Notes under the pieces: generated by a model
What the model saw: only the letters and a program-made list of their open reading frames with translations
What the model was told of the DNA's origin: nothing
The model's database searches: none
Made by a program: the position numbers and the translations under genes
Origin: Coptis chinensis
Lineage: Eukaryota; Streptophyta; Magnoliopsida; Ranunculales; Ranunculaceae
Reading direction: 5' to 3'
Assembly (NCBI GenBank): GCA_015680905.1
Contig: CM027381.1
Span: 88,127,501-88,191,500, forward strand
DNA: 64,000 bases
Shown here: one piece after another, positions 11,920 through 22,216 of the stretch
Layout of the letters: the number at the start of each line of letters is the position of its first letter
Position numbering within the stretch: the stretch's first letter is position 1

Positions 11920-12367
11920 TCTATCGATATTGATATCGTGAACCCGTGTGATCTCTGTTTAAACACATTGACCTCGGTGGAAAGATGGTCAAAAGATAAA
12001 GACATCGAACCATCGCGACAATTTATAAGAGCGTTGGCAGTTGCCAAGAAGGGGCGCCCTAAAATAATTGGGACAAAGTCATTAGCGACTTCTGTATCGA
12101 GAATAACAAAATCCGCAAATATAGTAGAAATCTTGAACCTTAAACCAACCAGGTAGCGTTTCCCACTACACCCTTAGGATACTTGATAGACCTATCGCCT
12201 AATTGCAACGCCATAGTTGTAGGTTGCATTTCTTGTAGACCTATTTGTTTATATAAATAATAAGGGAGTAAGTTAACACTCGCCCCGTGTCTAATAAAGC
12301 GCTGGGTCGTGGTGAGTATCTCCTAAGGTGCATTGTGCAATGGGACAACCAGGGTCCTTGTACTTCA
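11920..12367 (-). pseudogene. Remains of retroviral-type aspartic protease of the LTR element
   Basis: Translating the minus strand gives a run typical of the plant gypsy protease C-terminal half: RSIKYPKGVV, then ADFVILDTEVANDFVPIILG, then RPFLATANALINCRDG. This block is a strong Athila/Tat-like signature. The catalytic DSG-type motif expected upstream is degraded (near 12300, with an in-frame stop), so no active enzyme is possible. It continues the gag-pol frame set from 12913. Confidence 0.7.
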
Positions 12368-12913
12368 CTATTCCATTATGTTCGATAAAGTTGGAACCCG
12401 CTCAAAGAGAAAGGCGCTTTTGGAATATTTGTCCCTACGCCTAGTAGTGCACAACTCCTTAAGAAACTTAGCGTGGTGAGGTAATTTTTTAATTGCGTCG
12501 AGAAAGAGTAGGTTAATCATTAGATTTTTTAAAACTTTCCTAATCTTGTCAAAGTTTGTATCTCTTTTTAACATTGCTAATTTCTGGGGAAACGGTGGTT
12601 CCTTACTTTGTTTAGCATATGGTTCAACTAGATATCTAACCTTTGCTTTTTGTTTCTTAGGTTGTGATTTAACTAGTACCTCTACAGGGGTAGGATCTTC
12701 AGTTTTTGTTTCGGTATCTAGTATAATATCTGGTGTAGGAACTCCTTGTGGGGTAACTATAGACATCATTACTTTGTTATCCAACACTCTGCCTGAACGG
12801 AGAGTGGTGATGAAATTTATCTCTCCTACATTTTCATTTTCGTTACTAGTATTACCGTTTACTTCAAAGGCTGTGTTTGGTGTTTTAGGATTAGGTATAA
12901 ACGTCCGAAACAC
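12368..12913 (-). pseudogene. Gag-pol linker of the LTR element
   Basis: The frame shows the TLRSGRVL motif, an acidic Thr/Pro-rich linker, and then PFPQKLAMLKRD with a following FLDAIKKLPHHAKFLKEL block. These are characteristic of the segment just before protease in Athila-like gag-pol proteins. The ORF ends at a stop near 12368, before the protease. Polarity matches gag upstream. Confidence 0.75.
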
Positions 12914-12976
12914 ACATTTGGGTTGTACCTTCTCTTGAGCTAACTGCTGTAAGGAAAGTTGGATGGCTTGTAAAAT

Positions 12977-14258
12977 CTATTGTTGAGTTTGCATAAAGGT
13001 ATCAAAGCAATCCGGTTGTGCAGTGGTATTTATTACAGGTTGTGTGACAGGAACTATGTCACGTTGATTATTTATGGGTGGGTTGTGATAGTTATTATTA
13101 TTAACCAGAACGATACCTCGATTTGCATTATAATTATTATTGTTATAATTATTATAATTACCCTGACATTGTCCTTGTCGTGGTTGAGCTTGATTGTTAT
13201 AATTATAATTACCCTGACCTTGTCCTTGTCTTGGTGGACCTTGGTTGTAATTGTTTGTTGGCCTATCATTTGGGTTAAACAACCTTGGAGGTTGTTGATT
13301 ATTTCGCCAATCGAAATTGGGGTTTTGTCGCCAAGCTGCATTAGGTTCGCTATTAATGGAACAAACATTATCTTGTTGTGATTGTTGTTGTTCATATGCG
13401 AACGGACAATAGGAGTCGGGATGCTCTAGACTCAAACAGAAATTACATGGATTGGAGTTAACATTCATGATGGGGATAGGCGTTTGTTGGATAGAAATAG
13501 CCTCTACCTTTTTAGCTAGAGATTCTATTAAATTTTTAAGTTCCGGATCGGGTTTCATCTCAAACATACCGGCGGCTTTAGCTGTTGTAGAAGAACTAGC
13601 GGAACGGGAGATATCATCACTACCCGAGTGATTATTCCGCTTTAGTCCGATCTTCTAAAATTTATAAGCCTCCTCGAGGCTCCTTTAATTAAGAAACTAC
13701 CCCATTCATTATGTCAAGGACTTCTTTATGGTGGTGTAGAAGTCCTTTGAAAAAGGCAACGAACTAACGTGTCTTTAAGCTAGGTTATGGTGTGAACACT
13801 CTATAAGTAGGTCGGTGAAACGATTCCAAGCCTCCTCGAAATGATTCATGAGGATTACGTTGAAAGAAATGAATCTTGGAAAGCATTTTATCGGTCTTGA
13901 TGGTGGGTAAAAATGTTCCATAAATAGTTGAACAAGTTTAGCCCACGAGTCCACGTAATTAGCGCCAGGCGCTTAACCAAGACGCCGCCTTATCGGCTAA
14001 AGTGAAGGGAAATACCCTCAGTTTAATTTGTTCAGCACCAACCGAAGGATAGTGGAAGGTAGTAAGGACTTGTTCAATCCTACGCATGTGCTGATAAGGT
14101 TTTTCATGGTCTAACCCATGAAAAACGGGTAACAAATTAAATATATTCGGGGGGATTCGGAAATCCCCCACTAGGTCTGATAGAACGATGCAAGATTTAG
14201 GGCTATCGCTCAAGGCTTTATAAAAGTCCGAGAGATGAGACTTTCTTTCTTTAGCCAT
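12977..14258 (-). pseudogene. Gag of the LTR element, disrupted
   Basis: The N-terminal exon-like frame (14258-13959) starts at an ATG and shows the retrotransposon gag domain (FHGLDHEKPYQHMRR, FPFTLADKAASWL). The middle part, about 13958-13570, has recognisable gag blocks broken by stops and shifts. The C-terminal frame (13567-12977) contains a zinc knuckle, CNFCLSLEHPDSYC, matching CX2CX4HX4C. An Asn/Gln/Gly-rich tail with repeated PRQGQGQGNYN-type units follows. Gag would form the particle that packages element RNA. Broken frames make this copy non-coding for full-length gag. Confidence 0.8.
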
Positions 14259-14943
14259 AATCTCAGGTGTAGTGTGTAGTGTGCTAGCTAGAGGTAAAGT
14301 GAGTGGTATACTAGAAAGGTGTGTTTGTTAAGGTTGTCGGTTAATTACGTTAGGTGTTTTTCTTCGGCCTGACCTTAATCTCATGCAAGGCTAAGACCAA
14401 TCTTAATTAAAACAACAACACTCCAAACAATCCTGATATGCTAGTATGAACCTCTAATAGAAGATGCGAGGTGTGGAAGAAAAGAGTACCTGAAAGTCTC
14501 CTTGCTTCGCTTATGAATAGCGCCTTGTTTACGCTTGCTCAGTGTATATAACAAGTTAGAACACTGAAAAACTTGAAAGCAATGGAAATTTGAACAAACC
14601 TGTGGAAATCGGGCTATTTCAAAGAGAGGCGCTGGTCTTCGAAATATGCCTAGGCGAGACATAGCGGTGTGGCTTCGAGGCAAAAGTTGGAATTCCAGTG
14701 TGAGCACGGGCGCTTTGTCTTTTTTGTTGGTAGGGCGCAATGTAGCCAAGTAAAATTTCGAGATTCCAGTGTGTGTAGGGGTGCGCTCCACTTTGGCTTG
14801 CCTGCCAAAAGCGCCCGAAGTAATTTTTCGTGGAAACGTGCAAATCAAAACGAAACCACAAAGTGAGAATCCAAACAAGGGTGGGTGGGATATGGGACTT
14901 TGAAAAACTATCAAGTCTATAGAAAACAATACTAAAGAGTACT
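14259..14943. other. Untranslated leader of the LTR element
   Basis: This lies between the primer binding site and the gag start. Short ORFs occur on both strands, with no recognisable domain. Confidence 0.6.
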
Positions 14944-14945
14944 AA

Positions 14946-14961
14946 GATGGCAGCGGCGCCA
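14946..14961 (-). other. Primer binding site of the LTR element
   Basis: The minus strand reads TGGCGCCGCTGCCATC two bases after the end of the 5' LTR. Its core TGGCGCCG(T/C)TGCC is the tRNA-complementary site typical of Athila/Tat elements. It fixes the direction of reverse transcription. Confidence 0.8.
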
Positions 14962-14963
14962 TT

Positions 14964-16102
14964 CGATAAATGTAAAAAGAATAGTTTACTATGAAATGAA
15001 CGTTGAAACTTAAAACGCAAGAAAACTAAACTAAATTACGCGTTGCTATCAAAGATTTCTATACTCTCAATTCTATCGAAATAGAGTGGAGTAAAAAGTT
15101 CGTTCCACTCTCAATTCCTTAGTATTGAAGTTTTCTACAATTGACTAGTAATCCAAAGTTTAATGAGAGCAATGGTGGAGGTTTTATACTACGACGTGAA
15201 TTCGAACGACAAGATACGAATAACGAAACGACATATATAAAGATGTGAACTTTACTACTTTTAATTAACCAATACTTCAAATCTAATTAATGACTAAGAA
15301 TTGAATAACAACAATTGAAATTAGATCTAATAAATTGAAATGACAAAAATTGAAATGACAAGAATAACTATTTTATTTATCTAACTTAAATTAAGCACAA
15401 TGATTCAAAAGATTAATCTAAAATAATGAAGTGAAACTAATTAATTTAACTAATTGAATTCAAATAAAACTAGATCTAGAAGCTATTTTAATGGCTACTT
15501 TTTTACTCTAACCTATCTACCTCTCTAACTTAAGAGCTAAGTCTTATTTTATATAAAGGAGGAGACCAGATCCACAATTTCGTGCATGGGCTGAGGAGCC
15601 ATATTTTGGGCCGGAAAATCAAGCCCAAAGCCCAATTTCTTCAGTCCACAGAGCCCGTTTTAACTAGCTTCAACTTCAGCAGACTTTTCGTCCACTTCTG
15701 CTCCTCTGATTTGGTCAAGGCTTATACCATTGGAAAGCTCTTTTCGAGTCGGTCGTTTTGATGTAAGGTAGGCCCAATTCTAAGGTCTAAGTCCAAAGAT
15801 ATGGTCTTTGGAAGTTCTGCCGACTTGTGCACTGTTTCTGCCCGTGTTGACTTTTCATCTTTTGACCGGGCTTTACAAAGGCTTTGTCTCCTTGAATCTT
15901 GGCCTTTATCACAGAACTTCATATCCCAACCAATCCTTGCTCCTTTATCTCGCCAAAGTGGCACATTTCTGCACATAATTGACTTTACTGCCTGAAATAC
16001 ATAAAAACACGTAATCAACATTAACTCTTATTTATTACTCGCATAATTGGTCTAAAAGTATGATTATTGAGGGATTAAAACTACAGTTTTGGGCTCTTAT
16101 CA
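14964..16102 (-). repeat. 5' LTR of the 15.4 kb element
   Basis: This 1139-bp copy matches 706-1848. It ends CTTATCA at 16102, immediately before the target duplication CCCAC. The inner terminal TG is mutated to CG in this copy. Confidence 0.92.
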
Positions 16103-16107
16103 CCCAC

Positions 16108-18929
16108 CCCTTTCCCTGCTCAGCAGCAGGCTCAGCCTCACCAACTTTCTCCTTTCCACGGGACTCAACCAACCCAACATCAGCAGCCACATCAATCAGG
16201 CTCATCTTCTGCAAAGGAGCCCGACCTGAAGACGAACGACCTACAACAGCACTAGGTCGGTCTCCAGACCCAATTCGAGCCTTCTTAGCCCCCTCCGATT
16301 CAACCACTTCGGAACGCCTTTTCAGATTAAGCTTCCAAAACGAAGTGGGAGCATCAACCTCCCCACCAGCACTGCCACCCGCAGCACCACCAGCACTTCC
16401 AACACCCGCATCTCTAGAGGAGAAGCAGTTGGATGCAGAACAATTTGCATCACCAAAAGAGAAGCGGTTGGACGCAGAGCACCCTCTACCCCCTAGCTCC
16501 GAACATTGGGGTTGATAGGGTTATATACTAAAAGCATTACTTTTGTATTAACTCTAATTCTTTATATTTTGAATGAGAATCATATGGGCAAATGTTATGC
16601 ATATTATATATGTTATTAGTTATATGCATGTGTCTACTACTTTATGTTGTAGATGATATGGTGTGAACACATAGAAGATCATATCATCAGTACCTTATAA
16701 AGTATAAGTAATCGTTCACAACCTAGATGAATTTGGACAAACCATTAGTATGGTTGTAGTATAATCTGGTATTAGTCTATCTTAACTATAGGATTACACT
16801 AGTACACTTTGTGTGTATTGAACAGGACCAAGTGAGGTTGTTTCTCTTTATACTGACTATATAAGAGAACAAACACCTCTGTTATTATGGATGCTTGTCC
16901 TCTTAATCTGGATATAATAACGGGCACTTACGTGCATTGTACATTACTTTAAATCATCAATGAGTGAGATTCATTTGTGAATCAACAAACTCGATGGATT
17001 GGGTAATGACATTGTATGTAAAGTGTATTGTTGATTATAGAAGGAATCCGTGACCCGCAGGAAGTCGGGCTAATGATGTCCCCTTGAGGAGCTCAAAAAG
17101 ATTGTTATGTAAACCCTGCAGGTGGATTTATTCTGACATGACAATGAGGTTGAGTGGTACTACTCAAGGACATAAGAAGTTGATTGATGTTGTTGTCAGT
17201 AACTTGACTTAATCAACGGGCATTCGATATCTTAAACACGGGGAGATCAACAAGCATATAATATGGAGCCCATAAACGCTGACACATAATTTGGGATTAG
17301 GGCGGTAGTGCAACAATAGCCTTTAGTGGAATAAGTCATTTGTTGACGGACTTGGGCCGTGTGTTCTGGGCAAACATGGGAAGCCCAAGCCCGTCAAGAG
17401 GCCCAACCCTAATTTCTCCTCATGGTCCCTGTTGTAGCCTATAAATAGAATCCCTTCTCTCCTAGCCTAAATGACTATTCACTTTGGATTGAAAAGAGAG
17501 GCAAGGAAAGATAGATCCAAAATTGGATCTGGCTTTGTGAGAAAGAAAGGGGTTAGTAGATCGTTGCCCACACAACGTCCAATCTATTGAAAAGAATACA
17601 ACAGAAGATCAAGGGGTTGATTGTTGATTCAGATTCATAGCTATTGGATTCTCAGAGTTAGATTAGCCGGATCTACAGGTATGTTTTCCAATCCAAAATC
17701 GTGAGAACCATTAATTCCACTGCGCGTGATTTTCACGGTTTGTAGAAATATTCATTCTGAAATAACGGTTCCTACAGGGGTGCCAAACGATTTACATCAC
17801 CCAACTCAGAACGTTGAGATAGCAAATGATTTGCATCACCCAACTCAGGACGTCTGGAAGGTGTCACCCCTCCAGCCGCCCTCACCACTCCAAAACGGTG
17901 TTCAGCGACCCCACCAGACGTCCTAGCTCCACCAGAACCCCAGCACCTCCACTCCGTTTCACTTCAGAAACAAGTGTTTTCTTATGACTCTCCCTCTCCA
18001 TGGCAGATTCCGAGCTAGAATCAGAAAGTTCAACCACTACCTTGCGAGCCCTAGCCTTTTGCTCCAGCCTCTTACGGTTGATTTTCTTCCCTCCGCGCCT
18101 CTTAAAGTAATGCGCAACCTCACCCAGCAAAGCCTGCTTATCTTCCAAACTCAAACAAGCAAACCTTTCAATAACATCGTTCTTCGTACGAGAAGGGATA
18201 GAAACCTCTGCAAAAACAAACCCAAAAATAAAACAGAACATCCAAATTATAATATAAAACACATACATTACGACCTACAACCAACGACCTACCACGAGAT
18301 TGTATAACACATTTATCAATCTCCAAACCAGGAGGACAATATCTACCCGCAGCCAACAACGACCTACGACTCCAGTCCTCCTTGCTCACCCCCACAATAA
18401 CAGGAGACTTCCCATTATAAACATGAAAACTAAAGTTCATAACACCCGACCTCCTAAAAACAAAGTGTTCAATCACATCGTTTAAACAGATGTTGTAGCC
18501 CCTGTCATTCAACAAGTTCAACCCATGGAGAACCCTCCAACTGTTCCCCACGAGCTGACAGGGGGCTTTCCCCAAAAAATTCAACACCTCTATAGTAAGA
18601 CGGGAAAAGGGCAGCCTCATCCCAGCCTTTAACTGCCCATAACAAACAACTACACCTCCACCCCAAGGAACATAGTCGTTAGTATACAAATTCTTCTCCC
18701 CAGCCAGATCGTACATGACCAGGTCGGATTTCACCCAACCAAACTCCCTCCTCAAAGCGGCATAACAATTCACCGATTTAGGCTTCCTCTCATCCACCGT
18801 CTCCAACGAGGAAGACGACGAAGCCTCATCACCACTACGAACCCTCTCCTCACTTTCTTCACTTACAGTTCTCTCTCTCCATTTACCAACTTCAACCTCA
18901 CCACTTACACTATCACTAGTCATAGACAT
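16108..18929 (-). pseudogene. 5' part of outer element-type gene (gypsy-type transposon domain)
   Basis: Exon 1 runs 18929-18293, starting at the first in-frame ATG. It holds an acidic Ser/Glu-rich N-terminus, then a domain with LPFSRLTIEVLNFLG, APCQLVGNSWRVLHGL and FHVYNGKSPVIVG. This layout recalls the plant putative gypsy-type transposon domain (memory-based). An intron with GT at 18292-18291 and AG before 18207 follows. Exon 2 starts at 18207 and has a Lys/Arg-rich basic stretch and a Ser/Glu run. A frame change occurs near 17900, then a Gly/Ala/Ser-rich region with short repeats (SELGDVN-type). The frame stays open across the solo LTR junction at 16512/17777 and reaches the 15.4 kb element at 16103. 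The gene resumes at 705. The product would be gag-like or structural; its function is unknown. Confidence 0.65.
16513..17776 (+). mobile_element. 1.26 kb solo LTR inside the outer gene
   Basis: It starts TGATAGGG and ends GTTCCTACA, with a perfect 5-bp duplication GGGGT at 16508-16512 and 17777-17781. A TATAAATAGA box at 17440-17449 suggests plus-strand transcription, opposite to the host gene. There is no internal domain. The element family (copia or gypsy) is not assigned. Confidence 0.85.
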
Positions 18930-18959
18930 GACACAATCAAAGAAAGAAAGAAAGCTCAA

Positions 18960-19749
18960 ATTTTTAAAATGGAAAGACGAACCTGATTCAAGAAGGACGA
19001 GAAATTTTTTTTCTTCTTTCTTTCTCTTTCACTCTAGACTATTTTTTTTCCTTTGGTGGAAAAGTGAACAAACAAAAATCTTCTACAAGTCATAAACCCC
19101 TCAACTGCTAAACACCTCGAGACAATCAAAACGTTTCGTGTTCCCAAAACTTAAATCATTACTCACCCACAAATCGTCGTAAATCCGGGCCCACGAATCC
19201 AGCCCAACAGTTCCCGCACATTCCCCAAAACCTAAATTCAAAACAAAACAGCTGTCAGACACGTGCTTTTAAAACTTTACCTTTTAAACCGTTCTTGTTC
19301 CACGCAACAGCTGTCCCAAGAACAAATAAAAAGTAAAGGCGGTTGTGTAAGTACCCTCCATTTTACACTACAGAGCACGTGTCCACAAGGCAGGATGTCT
19401 TACTCCAGCTCATCCCATAACATCAGATCGTACCAACGACCCAACACCCAGGTCGTTACCAGCAATAGTTACAGCCATGCATGGAAAGATATCAACTAGT
19501 GCAATCCTGAAGATCAGTCAACACAACAATCAAGGAGTCATTTACTTTGTAACATCAGAGTAATGACAAATCATCAAGATAGCATACAAGGTGGATCTGC
19601 AATCCATAACGGTTCAGACACACATCTACAAATAGAGAGAGATGAACTACGTAAGGTTTGATTCAAGTTTACCCGGAGAAACTTGATATGTAGGCAACTA
19701 TTGTCCCAAGAAGAGTGCAGCCATTTCCTATCGAACAGATCATCAGGTC
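18960..19749. other. Upstream flank of the outer element gene
   Basis: The stretch has T-rich tracts at 19006-19050 and no supported gene. The 5' LTR of the outer element, if it was an LTR element, is not evident. Decayed vicilin coding sequence may extend into 19,580-19,750. Confidence 0.4.
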
Positions 19750-20609
19750 GTAGTCCCAAAATAACCAACATCTACATCCGTATTGACACAATAAATAAGT
19801 GTACCTGCATGAACCCTCATGATATCTCCGCGCTTTATGTTATGAGTCTCTTTGTTCTCTCCTTGTATAAGAGTGACAGCACCACGTCCTGCATCCAATT
19901 ATTCAAGTTCTTAGCATATATGAGCTAAATAATAAGAAACTGCATGCAATGATGCTAATCGAGACTAATTAATTGAATGTTTAAACTTTACCTTCAGCAA
20001 CGTAACAAATGGTATCTGCATCCACATGCTTAGGAATACTAAAGCTGTTGGGATTTGATTCAGTGACCTCTATGCGGTAGTTCTCTATCCCCTTTAGAAG
20101 TTTGGATCTCCTAGTGAACTTCTCAAGAATTTTATAGTTACCTTCTTGGCTCTCAAGAAGTCCTTGAAACCTTTCTTGGTGGAATATGTAAGGGTTTTCA
20201 TTTCCCTCTTCCTCTTCTTCTCCCATTCGCCCTCAGTTGGCCTCTTGCAAACGTGCTGTTGTCGACCTGGTTGTCGACTACATTTCTCTTGGCATTGTTG
20301 GAACTCTCTTCGAGGATCTCCTTGTGTTTCCAAGGAGTTGAAGAGTAGTTCACCTAGTACACTACCATCACCGCCTCGATGTTGTTCTTCTTCTTCACGC
20401 CTTTGTTTCTCCCTCGCGTAATCTTCACACCTTTGCTCACATTGTTGTTGCTGACGCCTATCAAATTGTTGTTGAGCTCGGCATCGATGCTTGCAAGTTT
20501 GCAATTCTGGATCTTCTTTTTCATGATGACTTACCAGAGCAAAAGTTGTAGAGAGAAGAATGAAAGCCAAGAGAACGAAAAGCAGCGAAAGCTTTGTTTT
20601 GAACGCCAT
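19750..20609 (-). pseudogene. Truncated vicilin (7S seed storage globulin) pseudogene
   Basis: The ATG at 20609 opens a 20-25 residue signal peptide (MAFKTKLSLLFVLLAFILLS). Next comes a Cys-rich region with CKHRC and CEQRC pairs (CX3C...CX3C), the alpha-hairpinin-like units that vicilin precursors may release as antimicrobial peptides, and a further CQEKC. The first cupin domain then starts (ENPYIFHQERFQGLLESQEG) and reaches VDADTICYVAEG at a GT donor after 19992. Exon 2 starts at 19888 (GAVTLIQGENKETHNIKRGD) and decays after AGTLIYCVNTD with stops. A frameshift near 20228 separates the Cys-rich region from the cupin. The second cupin and C-terminal half are absent. Vicilin would form trimers in seed protein storage vacuoles; this copy cannot. 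It resembles Arabidopsis PAP85 (At3g22640) by context. Confidence 0.85.
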
Positions 20610-20639
20610 AGTGTACAGTGTTTTTCGATGAAGAAGTGA

Positions 20640-20800
20640 CATGTAAGATCTAAGTATTATAAAGAGAGAAATAAAATGTGGCAAAGATAAGAACTAATTC
20701 GTACTTATGAACACACCTGGTAGAAATGTTTCATGCACTTAGACACGCAGGTGTTTGACATGTCGGGAAATTTTCATGCCCGATGACGCGTCCCCGCTAA
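20640..20800 (-). promoter_or_regulatory. Possible seed promoter of the vicilin relict
   Basis: A TATAAT-like stretch lies at about 20652-20660. An RY core CATGCA at 20732-20737 and a CACCTG E-box near 20715 lie upstream of the vicilin start. RY and E-box motifs are established seed-storage promoter elements. Single short matches can arise by chance. Confidence 0.35.
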
Positions 20801-21024
20801 CTGACGCCGTTTTCCCGTGTACGGATGCCGAAATCGAGTAAGGGCAAAATATTGGATGTGAATTTTGTTTGGTTTTGAGATGTCCGCTAGCTATTGAAGT
20901 TCGAATTGAGTGTCTGGACGCGTTGCAGCAACTGCAATAAAGACTACAAGAGTTTCAGAAAGTCTTCAATAAAGACAAACTTTCATATTTTGTCGTTTGG
21001 TATGAACTGTTGTCCTGCGTGATC

Positions 21025-21212
21025 ACTGTTCTAAAAAAATCGGTCCAGGCGGCCACCTAGGCAGTCTCTAGGCTAGGTGGTGCTCAACCAACTCGCCTAA
21101 GCCTAATTTGTTTAAAAAATCGGTAGACTGATTAGGCGGGTCTAGGCGGACCGATTAGGTGGGCTAGGTAGCCTCTAGGCGGTCCAATCAATTTTTTTTT
21201 TTTTTTTTTTTT
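21025..21212. repeat. AGGCGG-rich dispersed repeat with poly-T end
   Basis: The motif (C)TAGGCGG and its complement recur about eight times, with ATCGGTC/GACCGAT blocks. The stretch is preceded by an A run and ends in a run of T at about 21190-21212. It looks like a small non-autonomous element, but no target duplication was found. Confidence 0.45.
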
Positions 21213-21519
21213 GCATGATTAAATGTTGAAAATTAAAAATCCATGTAGGCTTAAGATTTGAATGAGTTTAAAAAACTAAAGTTCAATATAAATTATATGT
21301 TTGTTTTTGCTAAGTTAATTATATGTCACTATAAAAAAGATTATGTTTTTATATGAAGTCAATTTTCTTAAACTATTACGTATTTTTGTAATAAGTATCT
21401 TTGTTTGTGTTTATTTTTTGAATTATGGTAAATGATTTTCTTCATTTTTTGTAGCATAGGTGTGTATTACTATATATATTATAAGATATATTTGAAACTT
21501 TTATCACGCAGATCAAGAT

Positions 21520-21600
21520 GTCACTAGTGGGCTTACTCATCAGGCCCATCACAACATAAGTGCAGCCCATACCAAGCACATATATGACATATCCAACAAA
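21520..21600 (+). promoter_or_regulatory. Site II-rich promoter of the PPR gene
   Basis: Four TGGGCT/GGGCC-type motifs occur in 75 bases (GTGGGCTT, AGGCCCATC, CAGCCCATA, AGGCCCATC). Such Site II clusters are typical of plant promoters for organelle and housekeeping proteins. A likely 5' UTR follows, with a GTAAG donor near 21667, suggesting a 5' UTR intron before the start codon. Confidence 0.5.
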
Positions 21601-22216
21601 GGCCCATCATCCCCTGCATTTTTCAGCAGTAACGCTTGATGGGGTTTCTGGAACTGAAGTTTTAAGGTAAGAAGTACACCAAAACATAAAACCTTGGGAT
21701 AGTATGTGTGCTGTGCTATTCAATAAACAATGAAAGCATATTTTCTTGTTTCATGTACGAAGAAAATTTGAATTATGCGTAGTAGATTACTTTTGATCAT
21801 TGATCTTCACTTCCACTTTGTATCAACTCTTCCTTTATTTGATACTTCGTGAGCGTGTTTTTCACTCTTGTATTACTATTTAGAATTCAGTCCATTAAAA
21901 TGGTATGGTTTTTATTTCCTTCAGTCAAACTCATCTTCATTTCACTTGCTACTTTTAATTGTTTGAGTCTATTGAACTTATATACCTCGTGCACATCTTG
22001 TGCTTGATAAAATGATTTTGAAACCTTTCCTGCACTACGTTTTGGCAAGTTTGTTTTCTTTTTAGAAAATACAGTTGTCTATTGCTTTGCTGAACCTCAA
22101 TTCATTTTGTTTTATACTCCAGTCATGAAATTCTTGTATATTCAAGAAGGTGCTCTTCGTATTGCTCAAGTTGGTCTGTTGGGTGGCTACCACTGCAGAG
22201 TGGTGTTTATACTTTG

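Larger units (their letters stand above)
706..16102 (-). mobile_element. 15.4 kb Athila/Tat-like LTR retrotransposon lacking pol, non-autonomous
   Basis: Two near-identical LTRs (706-1848 and 14964-16102) bound the element. Direct 5-bp target duplications CCCAC lie at 701-705 and 16103-16107. LTR ends are TGATAA and TTATCA; the inner end of the 5' LTR has mutated to CG. Orientation is minus: the primer binding site is at 14949-14961 and the polypurine tract at 1849-1861. In element order it carries a leader, gag (14258-12977), a gag-pol linker (12913-12368), protease remains (about 12367-11920), a spacer, accessory ORF 1 (10101-8974) and accessory ORF 2 (8251-3707, split by a solo LTR). I see no reverse transcriptase, RNase H or integrase motif between protease and 3' LTR. 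It would therefore need proteins from another element to move. The LTRs look very alike by eye, so insertion is not ancient, although the coding parts carry stops and frameshifts. Confidence 0.88.

Noticed and set aside
12980-13381. Plus-strand hydrophobic ORF rich in Ile/Val
   Set aside because: It is the antisense of the Asn/Gln-rich gag tail and only looks like a membrane protein.
16060-16515. Plus-strand Pro/Ser/Ala-rich ORF
   Set aside because: It is antisense to the outer element gene, whose minus-strand frame has better coding features.
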